This document shows positions 10,042 through 19,701 of a stretch of DNA of 64,000 nt, in pieces. Each line of letters opens with the position of its first letter. Position 1 is the stretch's first letter. A model generated the notes under the pieces. It ran no database searches. It was not told the DNA's origin and saw only the letters and a program-made list of their open reading frames with translations. Position numbers and translations under genes: made by a program. Source of the stretch: CAWIKY01 sp963836905 (GTDB lineage: Bacteria > Pseudomonadota > Alphaproteobacteria > Caulobacterales > Hyphomonadaceae); contig CAWIKY010000007.1 in assembly GCA_963836905.1 (NCBI GenBank), positions 186,001 through 250,000 of the forward strand, written 5' to 3'.

Positions 10042-11156
10042 CAGTCCATCCAGTCCGGACGGGCGAACGTCATGCCGAGATCGCGCGCGACCTGTTCGTG
10101 CGCGATTCCACCATCTGCCACTGTCAGACCGTTAGCGAGATGCGGATTGGCGCGCAGGGCTTCCCTGCCCCCCATGGCCGCAATCTGCAGAACGAACGGC
10201 AGGGTGGCATTGTTCAGCGCATAGGTCGATGTGCGCGGCACGGCGCCGGGCATGTTGGCGACGCAATAGTGCAGTATGCCATCGACTTCGTAGACGGGTT
10301 CTTCGTGAGTGGTGGGTTTCGAGGTCTCGAAGCAACCGCCCTGATCAATGGCGATATCGACCAGAACCGCACCCGGCTTCATCGTCTTGAGCTGCTCGCG
10401 GCTGATCAGTTTCGGCGCAGCAGCGCCCGGTATCAGCACGGCCCCGATGACCACATCGGCTTCGCGAACCGCGGTGTCGATGGCAGCGGCAGTCGAGTAC
10501 ATCGTCTTCACGGCGCCCGCAAACTGCACATCCAGCTCGGCGAGACGAATGTTCGACCGATCGAATATCGTGACATCGGCCCGCATGCCAATAGCCATTT
10601 CAGCCGCGTTCGTGCCGGAAACGCCGCCACCAAGAATGACGATCTTTGCAGGTGCCACGCCCGGAACACCACCGAGCAACATGCCGCGGCCCCTACGAAC
10701 CGTTTTCATTAAGGTGAGTGCGGCCATCTGGATCGACATGCGGCCTGCAACCTGGCTCATCGGCGTCAAGAGCGGCAGGCGGCCATTCGCGTCCGTGACC
10801 GTTTCATAGGCAATCGCGAGCGCGCCGGACTTTACAAGCCCGTCTGCCTGCTCGCGGTCGGCAGCGAGATGAAGATAAGTAAAGAGCGTGTGATGAGGCT
10901 TCAGCCGCGCGCATTCGACGGGCTGGGGTTCCTTCACCTTGATAATGAGTTTCGCAGCATCGAAAACAGCGTCCGCGTCCGGCAGAATTTTTGCACCGGC
11001 CTTTTCGTATTCGGCATCGGTAAAGCCCGACCCGGTGCCTGCTCCGGCCTGAACACAGACGTCATGCCCTGCCTTGACGCATTCCATGACGCTTTCAGGC
11101 GTCAGACCGACGCGAAATTCCTGTTTCTTGATCTCGCTTGGAATGCCGATTTTCAT
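10038..11156 (-). CDS. ald: alanine dehydrogenase
   Basis: A 372-residue protein, the usual Ald length. It opens with MKIGIPSEIKKQEFRVGLTP. The substrate-site lysine lies in LIIKVKEPQP (about residue 74) and the catalytic His in THHTLFTYLH-type sequence (KPHHTLFTYLHLA, about residue 95). The NAD-binding loop is VILGGGVSGTNAAEMAIGM. It interconverts alanine with pyruvate plus ammonium using NADH. It is transcribed alone. Confidence 0.95.
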   Translation of the reverse strand: MKIGIPSEIKKQEFRVGLTPESVMECVKAGHDVCVQAGAGTGSGFTDAEYEKAGAKILPDADAVFDAAKLIIKVKEPQPVECARLKPHHTLFTYLHLAADREQADGLVKSGALAIAYETVTDANGRLPLLTPMSQVAGRMSIQMAALTLMKTVRRGRGMLLGGVPGVAPAKIVILGGGVSGTNAAEMAIGMRADVTIFDRSNIRLAELDVQFAGAVKTMYSTAAAIDTAVREADVVIGAVLIPGAAAPKLISREQLKTMKPGAVLVDIAIDQGGCFETSKPTTHEEPVYEVDGILHYCVANMPGAVPRTSTYALNNATLPFVLQIAAMGGREALRANPHLANGLTVADGGIAHEQVARDLGMTFARPDWMDC

Positions 11157-11244
11157 GGGAACCCTCGTCCTTATCCTGAGGCTCTATAGAGACAGAAGAC
11201 GGGGTGCCGCAACTGTTTCCGGCATACAAGTGACCGACGGTCAG

Positions 11245-11922
11245 CTATATTTCAGCCCACAGGCGGAGGAGATTCGAGATCGTCTTGTCAAGTACGAGCC
11301 GTTCCTGTGCCGACCCATCGACACGTTCTGCCAGCGCCGCCCGCAGGTTTTCAAGATCGAACAGGATGGCGCGTTCGGCTTCGCTGCGGATCAGGCTCTG
11401 CACCCAGCCGACACACGCCAACCGCTCACCCGACGTGACTTCGGCGACCTCGTGGATGGCGGTTGTCGGGTAAAGCACCAGATCACCCGCCGCGGGCTTG
11501 AAGCTGTGCGTGCCGCCCGATTGTTCGATACGCAGTTCGCCGCCGCCATAGCTGTCCGGGTCACTCAGAAACAGGGTAAAGGAGAGATCCGTTCGCATGC
11601 GCGTCGCCCCCTGCCCCATCAGTGCGTTGTCGATATGCGCACCGTACCCACCGCCGGGTCCGGTCCGGCTGAGTAACAGGCGCGACATGCGCGCCGGTCG
11701 GGCTGCCGCCTGAAAGACAGGGTGACGGGTGATGCAGTCATTCAGGCTGTCGTGCAGTGCCCGACCGGCTTTGGTGGTGGTGTCGGCCTGCTGGTTGCGT
11801 TTTACCGCGCGCGCCGTCCTCCCTGCTGTCTTTGCGCCGTCGCGCCAGTCGAGTTGTCGCAGGTCAGCAGACATGCCTTGCACCTGATCTGCGTCCAGCA
11901 CGGCTGCGACAAGAATGGACAT
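11245..11922 (-). CDS. PKHD-type Fe(II)/2-oxoglutarate hydroxylase (PiuC/YbiX family)
   Basis: A 225-residue protein. The Fe(II) facial triad is visible as H-x-D in YGAHIDNALM and a distal His in TTAIHEVAEV. The 2-oxoglutarate-binding Arg follows in SGERLACVGWVQS. The RTDLSFTLFLSDPDSYGGGEL segment is characteristic of the PiuC/YbiX group, often found with TonB-dependent siderophore receptors. No receptor is adjacent here. It is divergent from the lipoprotein gene at 12005, which suggests, but does not prove, a related role. Confidence 0.87.
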   Translation of the reverse strand: MSILVAAVLDADQVQGMSADLRQLDWRDGAKTAGRTARAVKRNQQADTTTKAGRALHDSLNDCITRHPVFQAAARPARMSRLLLSRTGPGGGYGAHIDNALMGQGATRMRTDLSFTLFLSDPDSYGGGELRIEQSGGTHSFKPAAGDLVLYPTTAIHEVAEVTSGERLACVGWVQSLIRSEAERAILFDLENLRAALAERVDGSAQERLVLDKTISNLLRLWAEI

Positions 11923-12004
11923 GCGTCACGTCTTCCTATTGCGAATGAATTGCAGTGGCGTATACCGCTTTGGCAGAAACACATACAACACAAGAGTGCC
12001 CGAT

Positions 12005-12889
12005 ATGACATTCACGCCCAACCGCATCACGAAACTGGGTCTTGGCGCGGTGCTCGCCGGTTCGCTCGGACTGGCGGCCTGCGGTTCCGACGCAGCTAAA
12101 GAGACGGACCCTGCCGTGTCCGTTTCCGAGTCTGCCCAGACCGACGCTCCCGTCATGGACGACGTACCGACCCTGGCTACCAATGCCTATGGCGAGCTGG
12201 GCGACGGTGAAGGGGGTGAAGGCGGTGAAAGCGGCGAAGGCGGAATAGATATTGCGGTCGCGGCGATTGACCCGGTGGTTTACCGCGCCGGTCTCGCCAT
12301 CACCGAGGCCCATGTGCTGGCCGCCCGCGATGCCTTTATCGCCGGTCGAAAGGATGCCGCAGCCGAAATGTTCGCCCATCCGGTCAGTGAAGTCCTTGCG
12401 CAGATGGAGCCTGTCTTTCTCACACTGGGCGTAGAGCCCTTCGAGCAGCAGCTGATGGATGCATCGGGGGCCATCTATGAGGGCGAGGATGCCACCGCCA
12501 TTACCGGGCGCGCAGAGGCGATCCTTGAGACCCTGAATGCGGCAGCCACAAAAGCCCCGGCCAGCGAGATGACACCCGCCGAGGTCTCAGCAGGCGTCGT
12601 GGCCGACCAGATCGAACGTGCCTATCAGCAATACAGGGCGGCGCAGGAAACCGATGCCTATGAGCCGTATCTCGATGGTTACGGCTTCTACCTGACTGCG
12701 GCGGACATTTACGAACGCGAAGGCGCGCCGATCCGCAAGACAAACGCGGCCTTGGGCGACCGGATTGAAATGGCGCTTAACCTTCTGGAAGCCGCGTATC
12801 CGTCAGCACTGCGACCGGACACGCTCGATGCTGACATGGCGCCTCTGGCTGCTGCCAGTTCGGTAATCCTGCTGGAAACGCGGCGCTAG
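12005..12889 (+). CDS. lipoprotein with acidic Gly/Glu-rich linker and helical domain
   Basis: A 294-residue protein with a signal peptide and lipobox (GSLGLAAC|G), so it is anchored in a membrane by a lipidated Cys. After a Thr/Asp-rich stretch comes a low-complexity linker GDGEGGEGGESGEGG encoded by repeated ggtgaa-like hexamers (about 12201-12243). An all-helical domain follows (ITEAHVLAARDAFIAGRKDA, EMFAHPVSEVLAQM, YLDGYGFYLTAADIYE). I do not recognise a named family. The divergent PKHD hydroxylase hints at iron but nothing in the protein proves it. Its end overlaps the convergent 567-residue gene by 4 nt. Confidence 0.75.
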   Translation: MTFTPNRITKLGLGAVLAGSLGLAACGSDAAKETDPAVSVSESAQTDAPVMDDVPTLATNAYGELGDGEGGEGGESGEGGIDIAVAAIDPVVYRAGLAITEAHVLAARDAFIAGRKDAAAEMFAHPVSEVLAQMEPVFLTLGVEPFEQQLMDASGAIYEGEDATAITGRAEAILETLNAAATKAPASEMTPAEVSAGVVADQIERAYQQYRAAQETDAYEPYLDGYGFYLTAADIYEREGAPIRKTNAALGDRIEMALNLLEAAYPSALRPDTLDADMAPLAAASSVILLETRR

Positions 12890-14589
12890 CCTGCTGCACG
12901 CAATGCCAGGACCTTCTGCGCGGCTGCGGAGGCTTCTGCCAGTTTGGTCTTGAGCACCGGGTCGCGTTGCAGGCTATGAGTGTCTACGGATGCTTTCAAA
13001 AGGCGCGCGGATGCAGCCATCGCGATCGACGTGCAGCCGCCGACCGGAAGTACATTGGCTGTCAGGTTCAGGAGTAAGATCGAGGCGTCCACCGGAGAGG
13101 CAGCTTTTGCTGTGAGTTTCGCAATCAGACCGCTTGCGACAAGGCTGGCCTGGCCTGCATCGTCTATGGCCTGAATGGTCGCCTCTGCTTCTGGAATGCG
13201 CCACTTCAAACCAATCAACCTGATCTGCAGGGTTCGCAGCGATTTTAGCCCCTGGGTCGGTCGGGAGTCTGCATCTGTCAGGTGTCGCTCGAAATGCGGG
13301 TGCTCGAGTTCACGGCGGATATAGCCCATCAGCCGCGTCTTGGCGGCAGTGCCCACAATGTTCTCTGCCAGTTCAGCCAGTTTGAGCGGCCGGTCGAGAC
13401 GCGGCGTTTCGCCCAGGAAGGCATCGACATTTTCCGTCGAAAGAAGTTTTCGGCAGCGCTCTCCGAACGCTTCGACCATTTCCGGTCGACGCTCGATATT
13501 TTCCAGCGCCGTAAGCTGGTCGGCAAGTCGGCGCAGCACCGCGAACTCATCGTAAAGCGTGCCAGTCGCTAGCCGTCGTTCCGAACGCAGTTCTGCAAAC
13601 ACCCGCGAAACGATGGCCTGACTGGCTGCCGGAAGAAGGTTGTTGGCGAGCGCCGTCGACAGAAGCAGGGCCAGTTCACTCTTCGGGGAACTGCCGGTCT
13701 TGTGAGTTTCCGAGGGCGCAAGCACATCTACCAACCGCTGCATCGCCTCGCCGCCGGTTGCCGCGTCACCGGTAAGCGCCTTGAGTGCGCCGGGCGAGGC
13801 GATCCATTCGGCGAATATGCCTTCAAGAACCCGGTCAATGATCAGGGTATCATTTTCTTCCAGCGATCGTGAGGCGCGCCAGATGTCCAGCAAAGCAGAG
13901 AGCTTGTCTTTCCAGTCGCTGTGCGGGCGGAGCATATCCACAAGCGCATATGTGAGCCGGTAGTCGGCATTCGACCTGCCACGCAGCTTGAACATGAGTT
14001 CCGCAAGTGTCTGGGTTTCAAGGGTCGTCAGCACGCCATTGCGCTTGTCCTTGAACACCTGATCGATGGCGCGTGACACAAGATCGTGCAACTGGCGGGC
14101 AATCTCGTGCAAATCCTCACCGCCTGCCGACCGGGCGATGGCGATTTTCTGAATGGCTTGCGTGATCTCGGTTCCCGAGGCTTCGAGACGTTCGAGAACG
14201 TCCGCGCGCAAGGTCAGTTCGACCGGCAGCAGCTTGAACCGTTCCAGATACCGCGCCATGACCTCAAGATATGTCCTGCGGGCAGCCACTGACAGAAGGT
14301 CGGCCGGGGCCAGGCAACTCGGACCGGTATCGCTGAGCGGTCGCTCCTTGCCCTTGGCACGTGGTTCGTCGCAATTGCCAATGCTTCCGATAAGGATGGA
14401 CCGGTAGCCGCCGCTCTTGGCGTCCATCACGTCCTTCATGATGCGAACACCGGCATTCGGGTTCTTCTCGACAAGCGCCTCGGCACGATTGTGCGCGGCC
14501 TGACGGTCCGGAACCGCTTCGGCCAGGTTCCATCCATCCCGGATGTTACGCCTCAAATAGAGCTCGAAATGGGTGTCGCTGTCAGACAT
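12886..14589 (-). CDS. conserved-looking protein of unknown function next to chvI
   Basis: A 567-residue, mostly helical protein with no signal peptide or membrane segment. The N-terminal ~65 residues (FELYLRRNIRDGWNLAEAV, AEALVEKNPNAGVRIMKDVMD) look like a small separate domain, followed by a short disordered linker and a long helical body. I do not recognise the family. It is divergent from chvI, separated by a 131-bp region, so it may share regulation with the envelope-stress system. AGGAAA precedes the ATG. Codon use looks like its neighbours. Confidence 0.65.
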   Translation of the reverse strand: MSDSDTHFELYLRRNIRDGWNLAEAVPDRQAAHNRAEALVEKNPNAGVRIMKDVMDAKSGGYRSILIGSIGNCDEPRAKGKERPLSDTGPSCLAPADLLSVAARRTYLEVMARYLERFKLLPVELTLRADVLERLEASGTEITQAIQKIAIARSAGGEDLHEIARQLHDLVSRAIDQVFKDKRNGVLTTLETQTLAELMFKLRGRSNADYRLTYALVDMLRPHSDWKDKLSALLDIWRASRSLEENDTLIIDRVLEGIFAEWIASPGALKALTGDAATGGEAMQRLVDVLAPSETHKTGSSPKSELALLLSTALANNLLPAASQAIVSRVFAELRSERRLATGTLYDEFAVLRRLADQLTALENIERRPEMVEAFGERCRKLLSTENVDAFLGETPRLDRPLKLAELAENIVGTAAKTRLMGYIRRELEHPHFERHLTDADSRPTQGLKSLRTLQIRLIGLKWRIPEAEATIQAIDDAGQASLVASGLIAKLTAKAASPVDASILLLNLTANVLPVGGCTSIAMAASARLLKASVDTHSLQRDPVLKTKLAEASAAAQKVLALRAAG

Positions 14590-14720
14590 TTGAGTTTCCT
14601 AACGCGGTGACCCTAACAAATCCCGCTTAAGGCCGTATGAAAGCCATGTTTGGACCCTGACTGGTCGGCGTTGTATGAGGGAACCGGAACAACACGGCCC
14701 GAATCGGAGGGGAACAAGAA

Positions 14721-15410
14721 ATGGCGACACTGGCGCTGGTGGATGACGACGAGAATATCGTCGAAAGTCTCAAAATGTTTTTCGAAGCCGAGGGCTATAC
14801 CGTTCGCGCGTTCCATGACGGCCAGTCAGCGCTTGTCGGCCTGACCGAGTCGCCGCCGGATCTGGCCATACTCGACGTGAAGATGCCGAAGATGGACGGG
14901 ATGGAAGTGCTGCGCCGCCTTCGCCAGACCTCTGATCTGCCGGTCATTTTCCTGACCTCAAAGGACGAAGAGATCGACGAGGTCATCGGCTTCAACATCG
15001 GTGCCGACGATTTTGTCCGCAAACCCTGTTCCAACCGCCTCCTGTCGGAGCGGGTGAAGGCTGTTCTGCGACGCTCGCGCACGGGCAGCGATGAGCAGAC
15101 CGACCAGAAGCCGATTGTACGTGGCAGGCTGACCCTCGACCCCAACCGGCACGTCTGTTCATGGGAAGGCGAGCCTGTCCGGCTGACGGTCACGGAGTTC
15201 CTGATCCTTCTGGCGCTGGCCCAGCGTCCGGGCTTCGTGAAGAACCGCGACCAGCTTATGGATGCCGCCTATGACGACCAGATCTATGTCGATGACAGGA
15301 CCATAGACAGTCATATCAAGCGCCTGCGGAAGAAGTTCCGTGAGGTGGACGATAACTTCGACGCGATTGAAACACTGTATGGCGTTGGATACCGATACAA
15401 GGAAAGCTGA
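14721..15410 (+). CDS. chvI: ChvI response regulator (OmpR family)
   Basis: A 229-residue protein. The receiver domain (1-120) has the acidic pair DDD near the N-terminus, phospho-acceptor Asp in [13 protein letters not shown], Thr in FLTSKDEE and Lys in VRKPCSN. The C-terminal winged-helix ends with the OmpR-type [14 protein letters not shown] and YGVGYRY. The ChvI feature [28 protein letters not shown] is clear. It regulates envelope and acid-stress genes in alphaproteobacteria. GGAGGGG precedes the ATG. chvG overlaps its 3' end by 32 nt. Confidence 0.93.
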   Translation: MATLALVDDDENIVESLKMFFEAEGYTVRAFHDGQSALVGLTESPPDLAILDVKMPKMDGMEVLRRLRQTSDLPVIFLTSKDEEIDEVIGFNIGADDFVRKPCSNRLLSERVKAVLRRSRTGSDEQTDQKPIVRGRLTLDPNRHVCSWEGEPVRLTVTEFLILLALAQRPGFVKNRDQLMDAAYDDQIYVDDRTIDSHIKRLRKKFREVDDNFDAIETLYGVGYRYKES

Positions 15411-17007
15411 GCGCCGCCGCATCAAGGGACCGCTCGTACGGTCCCGGATCGCGCGGCTCATTCTGGCATCGAACCTTGCTGGCCTGCTGATTCTCGTGAT
15501 TGGCGCACTCGTGCTGAACGGGATGCGAGCCGGTCTGGTGCAGGCCAGGATGGAGAGCCTGCGGACCCAGGGCGAGATCATCGCTTCGGTCATGGCTGAC
15601 GTTGCGACAAGAGGCTCGCCTGAGCCCAGTCTCGAGGCTGGCCGTGCCCGGGCGTTTCTCAAGCGGCTCAATCTTCCCGAAAGCGTGCGAGCACGGCTTT
15701 ACAACCGGCAGGGGCGTCTGGTGGGCGATAGCTGGCTGTTGGCCGATCAGGTGGATGTCTCCGCCCTGCCGCCGCTTGCCGAGCCGCCCTTGTGGGAACG
15801 TGTGGTGACCGATGCTGCCGATGGATTGTCATCGATTGGCGAGCTATTCGAGCCCGGGCCGCCGCCCGGCCCGGCACGGGCCGCCAATCTTGAAGAGGAA
15901 ATAACCAGGGCCCTGATGGGCGCTCCTGCCTTCGGACAAAGGTTTTCCGAACGCGGCCAGCGCGTCGTCAGCGTCACTGTACCCGTTCAGCGCGTCTCCG
16001 CGGTCGTGGGTGTGCTGACGGTGGAAGCCAGTGATGTCGCGGAAATCGTTCGCGCCGAGAGACTGGCCTTGATGCCCTTCATCGGAGTGGCCGTCATCGT
16101 CGCGATCATGTCCTCCTTCTTGCTGACGGTCACGATCGCCAGACCTCTCAGACGCCTCGCCTTTGCGGCGGACAGGGTGCGCTCTGGCAATTCTGAATCC
16201 ATCGCCCTGCCTGCGCTCAGCAAGCGGCGCGACGAGATAGGCGATCTGGCCTATGCGATAGAGACGATGACGGAGACGCTTTTCAACCGGATCGTCGCCA
16301 ACGAGCAATTTGCCGCCGATGTCGCGCACGAACTGAAGAACCCGCTGACATCCATACGCAGCGCCATCGAGACCGCAGACCGCGTGACCGACGAAGGCCA
16401 GCGCGAACGTCTGCGAAAGGTGATCGCGTCAGACGTTGTGAGGCTCGATCGGCTGATCACCGACATTTCGAATGCGTCGAGACTGGAGGCGGAATCAGCA
16501 CGGCAACCGAATCAGCGTGTCGATCTTGATGCGCTCCTGAACGATCTGGCGGAGACCTACGGGGCTATCCGGAACGAGGGCGACCCCAAGGTCATCTACA
16601 AGAGCGGTGCGGACGATATTGCTAGCCTCGCGGTCAACGGGCGCGAAAGCGCGCTCGGACAGGTGTTTCGCAACCTGATCGAAAACGCGCGGTCCTTCAG
16701 CCCGCCGGACGGAAGGGTGACCCTGAAGGCCGTAGCAGACGAACTTGAGCGCGCGGTCATTGTTACCGTAACGGATCAGGGCCCTGGACTTCCGCCCGAC
16801 AAGCTGCAGAAGATCTTCGAACGCTTCTATACCGACAGGCCTGCGGGAACCGAATTCGGGCAAAACTCCGGTCTTGGCCTTTCGATCGTTCGACAAATCG
16901 TCGAGAGCCATCATGGCAGCGTTCGGGGCGAGAATATCGTCTCCGAAGACGGCGCGATAAAGGGGGCCAGATTCACCGTGAGGCTTCCCGGCGCGCGGCA
17001 CATCTGA
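15379..17007 (+). CDS. chvG: ChvG sensor histidine kinase
   Basis: About 542 residues from the ATG at 15379, inside the end of chvI (translational coupling). Two membrane helices (about 32-52 and 230-252) flank a periplasmic sensor of ~180 residues. A HAMP region follows, then the H-box in [21 protein letters not shown]-box [13 protein letters not shown], and G-boxes [11 protein letters not shown] and [16 protein letters not shown]. It phosphorylates ChvI. In many alphaproteobacteria the next gene is hprK; here an 80-bp gap is followed directly by the EIIA gene. Confidence 0.92.
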   Translation: MALDTDTRKAERRRIKGPLVRSRIARLILASNLAGLLILVIGALVLNGMRAGLVQARMESLRTQGEIIASVMADVATRGSPEPSLEAGRARAFLKRLNLPESVRARLYNRQGRLVGDSWLLADQVDVSALPPLAEPPLWERVVTDAADGLSSIGELFEPGPPPGPARAANLEEEITRALMGAPAFGQRFSERGQRVVSVTVPVQRVSAVVGVLTVEASDVAEIVRAERLALMPFIGVAVIVAIMSSFLLTVTIARPLRRLAFAADRVRSGNSESIALPALSKRRDEIGDLAYAIETMTETLFNRIVANEQFAADVAHELKNPLTSIRSAIETADRVTDEGQRERLRKVIASDVVRLDRLITDISNASRLEAESARQPNQRVDLDALLNDLAETYGAIRNEGDPKVIYKSGADDIASLAVNGRESALGQVFRNLIENARSFSPPDGRVTLKAVADELERAVIVTVTDQGPGLPPDKLQKIFERFYTDRPAGTEFGQNSGLGLSIVRQIVESHHGSVRGENIVSEDGAIKGARFTVRLPGARHI

Positions 17008-17099
17008 TCGTCCGGCTGCAGGCTATCCAAGAAAAAGCTTGCCCTGCGCTGCATGTCATTCTCAGATGACCCGCGTGTAATCGTGGAATGGGATCAAGA

Positions 17100-17507
17100 A
17101 TGATCGGCGTTGTCGTTGTCAGCCATGGAAAGCTCGCTCGCGAACTCGTCGCAGCGACGGAGCATGTCGTTGGTGAGCAGAGACGGTTTCGGGCAATTTC
17201 CATCGAACCCGATGATGATATGGACGCGCGTCGGCAGCAGATTCTGGAGACCGCCGAATCATGTGACGACGGTCAGGGCGTCATCATCCTGACCGACATG
17301 TTTGGTGGAACGCCGTCCAATCTTGCGATCTCCGTCATGGGTCAGGGCAAGATCGAAGTCATTGCCGGGGTCAACCTGCCCATGCTGATCAAGTTGAGTG
17401 AGGTTCGCGGCAGTCTCCCGTTGATCGACGCCGCTGAAGCCGCATCTGATGCCGCACGCAAGTATATTTCCATTGCGTCGCGGCTGATGGCCAAGCCGGG
17501 AAGCTAA
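17100..17507 (+). CDS. PTS EIIA component, mannose-type
   Basis: A 135-residue protein beginning MIGVVVVSHGKLARELVAA; the phosphorylated His is His9. The GVIILTDMFGGTPSNLAIS block is typical of EIIA-Man. With HPr next door and no EIIB/EIIC nearby, it is likely part of the alphaproteobacterial regulatory PTS (PTS-Ntr) rather than a sugar transporter. The frame opens at an ATG at 17088; 17100 was preferred because it starts the family-conserved MIGVV. HPr follows 1 nt after its stop. Confidence 0.9.
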   Translation: MIGVVVVSHGKLARELVAATEHVVGEQRRFRAISIEPDDDMDARRQQILETAESCDDGQGVIILTDMFGGTPSNLAISVMGQGKIEVIAGVNLPMLIKLSEVRGSLPLIDAAEAASDAARKYISIASRLMAKPGS

Positions 17508-17508
17508 A

Positions 17509-17781
17509 TTGGCCTGTTCTGCAACCGTCACCATCGTCAACCGCAAGGGCCTCCATGCCCGCGCGTCATCCGCTTTCTCCACGACCAGCCAGAATTTCGC
17601 GAGCCAGGTCGAGGTTCGCCACAACGGTTTCGAAGCGTCCGGTCGGTCGATCATGGATCTGATGATGCTGGCAGCGGGAAAGGGATCCCAGATCGTGATC
17701 CAAGCGGACGGTCCCGACGAGGATGTCGTGCTGAAAGCCCTGGTCGATCTGGTCGAAAGCGGGTTTGGCGAAGTCGACTGA
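17509..17781 (+). CDS. ptsH: phosphocarrier protein HPr (TTG start)
   Basis: A 90-residue protein with the HPr active site NRKGLHARAS (His16) and the regulatory serine in GRSIMDLMMLAAGKG (Ser47, equivalent to Ser46). The start is a TTG at 17509, one base after the EIIA stop, with GGGAAG as the ribosome-binding site. No ATG exists before residue 49, so TTG is well supported. It carries phosphate from EI to EIIA. Retaining the serine implies an HPr kinase elsewhere, although hprK is absent from its usual place upstream. Confidence 0.93.
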   Translation: MACSATVTIVNRKGLHARASSAFSTTSQNFASQVEVRHNGFEASGRSIMDLMMLAAGKGSQIVIQADGPDEDVVLKALVDLVESGFGEVD

Positions 17782-17881
17782 GCGGTTTGTTCAGCGCGAC
17801 GAAGACCAACTGAACTGTAGTTTCCTTGAAACCTGAGGCGGGCCGTCCGTGTTGTTCCGGAAACGGACATCAAGGATACTC

Positions 17882-19698
17882 ATGCTTAAACGGACCGCAG
17901 CGCCTGTCGCGCTTCTATTTGCCGCCGGACTTTTCGGCACCTCCCATGCGCAGCACTCTCCCGCCCCCGGAACCGGAGAACCGGTGTCCGAACCCGCAAA
18001 AGGACGAGATGCTCGGCGATCCACTGGATGCGGTGCTTCCAGCGACACTGGAACGTCTGATTACTCAAGGTGCCCTGCAGGATGAATTCGCAGGCGACGT
18101 GTCAGACAGCGCAATCGAAACCGTTCGGATGGCTTACGCCCAGCGCCTGTTCAAACCTTTGTGGACCGAAAGCCAGAGCGGAGACACTCGTTGCAGCTAC
18201 GGGGAAACTCTTCTCGCACGGCATCGTTTCCGAGCCCTCCGACGCGCACAAATTGCAGAGCCTTGTCTCGAAACGCTTTGACGGCGATACTCCCGAGGCG
18301 CGAGCGCAGGCCGATATTTCATTGTCGGCGGCATGGTTGCGCAAGGTCGCGGCCAACAGTGGCGGGCTTGGCGATGAAGGTCAAGTCAACATGCTGGAGG
18401 ATGTACCGACGAAGCGGTCCTTGTTCACAGACATGCTGATCGAAGCCGGATCAGGCGCTTCGGAAGGCGCCTATGACGCTCTTGCACCGCAACATTCCCA
18501 GTACAAGGCACTGAAGGAAAGCCTCCATGAATACAGGGTGCTGCGCGCGCAAGGGGGATGGCTGGCGATACCCGATGGCGAGACCATTGAATCCGGCGAC
18601 TATGATCCACGTGTTCCCGCCTTGCGCACCCGTCTTGCAATTGAGGGGTTTTTGTCAACGGATGAAAGCGACCCTGCTCCAGCGGTGGTCACCGGGCTTG
18701 AAGGCCGGCAGGTCAAGCAGACAGCGACACCAAGCTCCGTCGAAAATGCGGCCGATAGTGAGCCGGACCCCACGCTCTATGGAGAGGATCTCGTCGCTGC
18801 ACTGGAGCGGTTCCAGACAGCACACGGCATCAAGGTGGACGGGCTGGTCGGGCCCGCAACTCTGGAAGCGTTGAACGAGTCCGTCGACTCCAAGATTGAT
18901 CGTATCGCCGACACCATGCACCGCTGGCGCGCTCACGGGGATCTCGGACGCAAGTATATCTGGGCGAATACGCCGTCTTTTACAGCTGAAGGCTGGGAAG
19001 GTGGAGAGCGCAAGATTGCCATGAAGACCATTGTCGGTATGCGATCTCGTGAGACGCCGGTCTTCTCCGACGAGATCGAATACGCCGTGGCCAATCCGCG
19101 CTGGTATGTTCCGGTATCGATCCTTCGCAGGGACAAGTTGCCCAAGCTTCAGAACGATCCCGGCTATGCCAACCGCTCCAACTTCACGGTGTATAACCGC
19201 GAAACCGGCAATGTGGTCAGCGCCAGCGACGTCAACTGGTCAGATCCTTCCTCGGCGTCCCGATACCGGCTGGTTCAGGGGCCCGGTGAAGAGAACGCCC
19301 TTGGTGCACTGAAACTGATCTTTCCGAACCAGTATTCGGTCTACCTGCATGGTACGCCGTCAGAACACCTGTTTGACAGGGCTCAGCGCGCATTGAGTTC
19401 AGGCTGTATTCGCATGGAGGAACCGGTAAGAATGGCGCGATGGGTCGCGCCCGAAGAAGAGACGACGCGGTCTATCCAGGAAGCAACAAACGGCGACGCG
19501 CTTGAGCGCATTCCGTTTCAGGAACATGTGCCGGTTCATGTGACCTACATGACGGTAACGGTGAACCCGGACGGACAGCCGGTATTCTGGCGCGACGTCT
19601 ACGAAAAGGATGACGGGATCGAGATGGTCCGCAGGCTGGCACCGCTCTACACCGAAGCAAACAGCGCGCCGGAAACTGCAGACAATGGGGAGGGATAG
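17882..19698 (+). pseudogene. L,D-transpeptidase (YcbB/LdtD type), two frame breaks as sequenced
   Basis: The coding signal changes frame twice. The signal peptide MLKRTAAPVALLFAAGLFG begins at 17882 after AAGGA. A second frame carries DPLDAVLPATLERLITQGAL and AYAQRLFKPLWTESQ (18008-18170). A third frame runs from about 18180 to 19698. Each break is +1, around 17965-18000 and 18168-18182. The rest is a full YcbB-like enzyme: a peptidoglycan-binding domain (ERFQTAHGIKVDGLVGPATLEAL) and a YkuD catalytic domain with HGTPSEHLF and SSGCIRM carrying the active Cys. It would form 3-3 crosslinks in periplasmic peptidoglycan. The intact remainder argues for sequence error rather than old decay. Confidence 0.85.
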
Positions 19699-19701
19699 AA
19701 A

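Noticed and set aside
10053..10060. GTCCGGAC, core of the candidate GntR operator, at the ald/reductase junction (another at 41090-41097)
   Set aside because: Both copies lack the TTTG flank and lie inside coding sequence, so they are expected by chance in GC-rich DNA.
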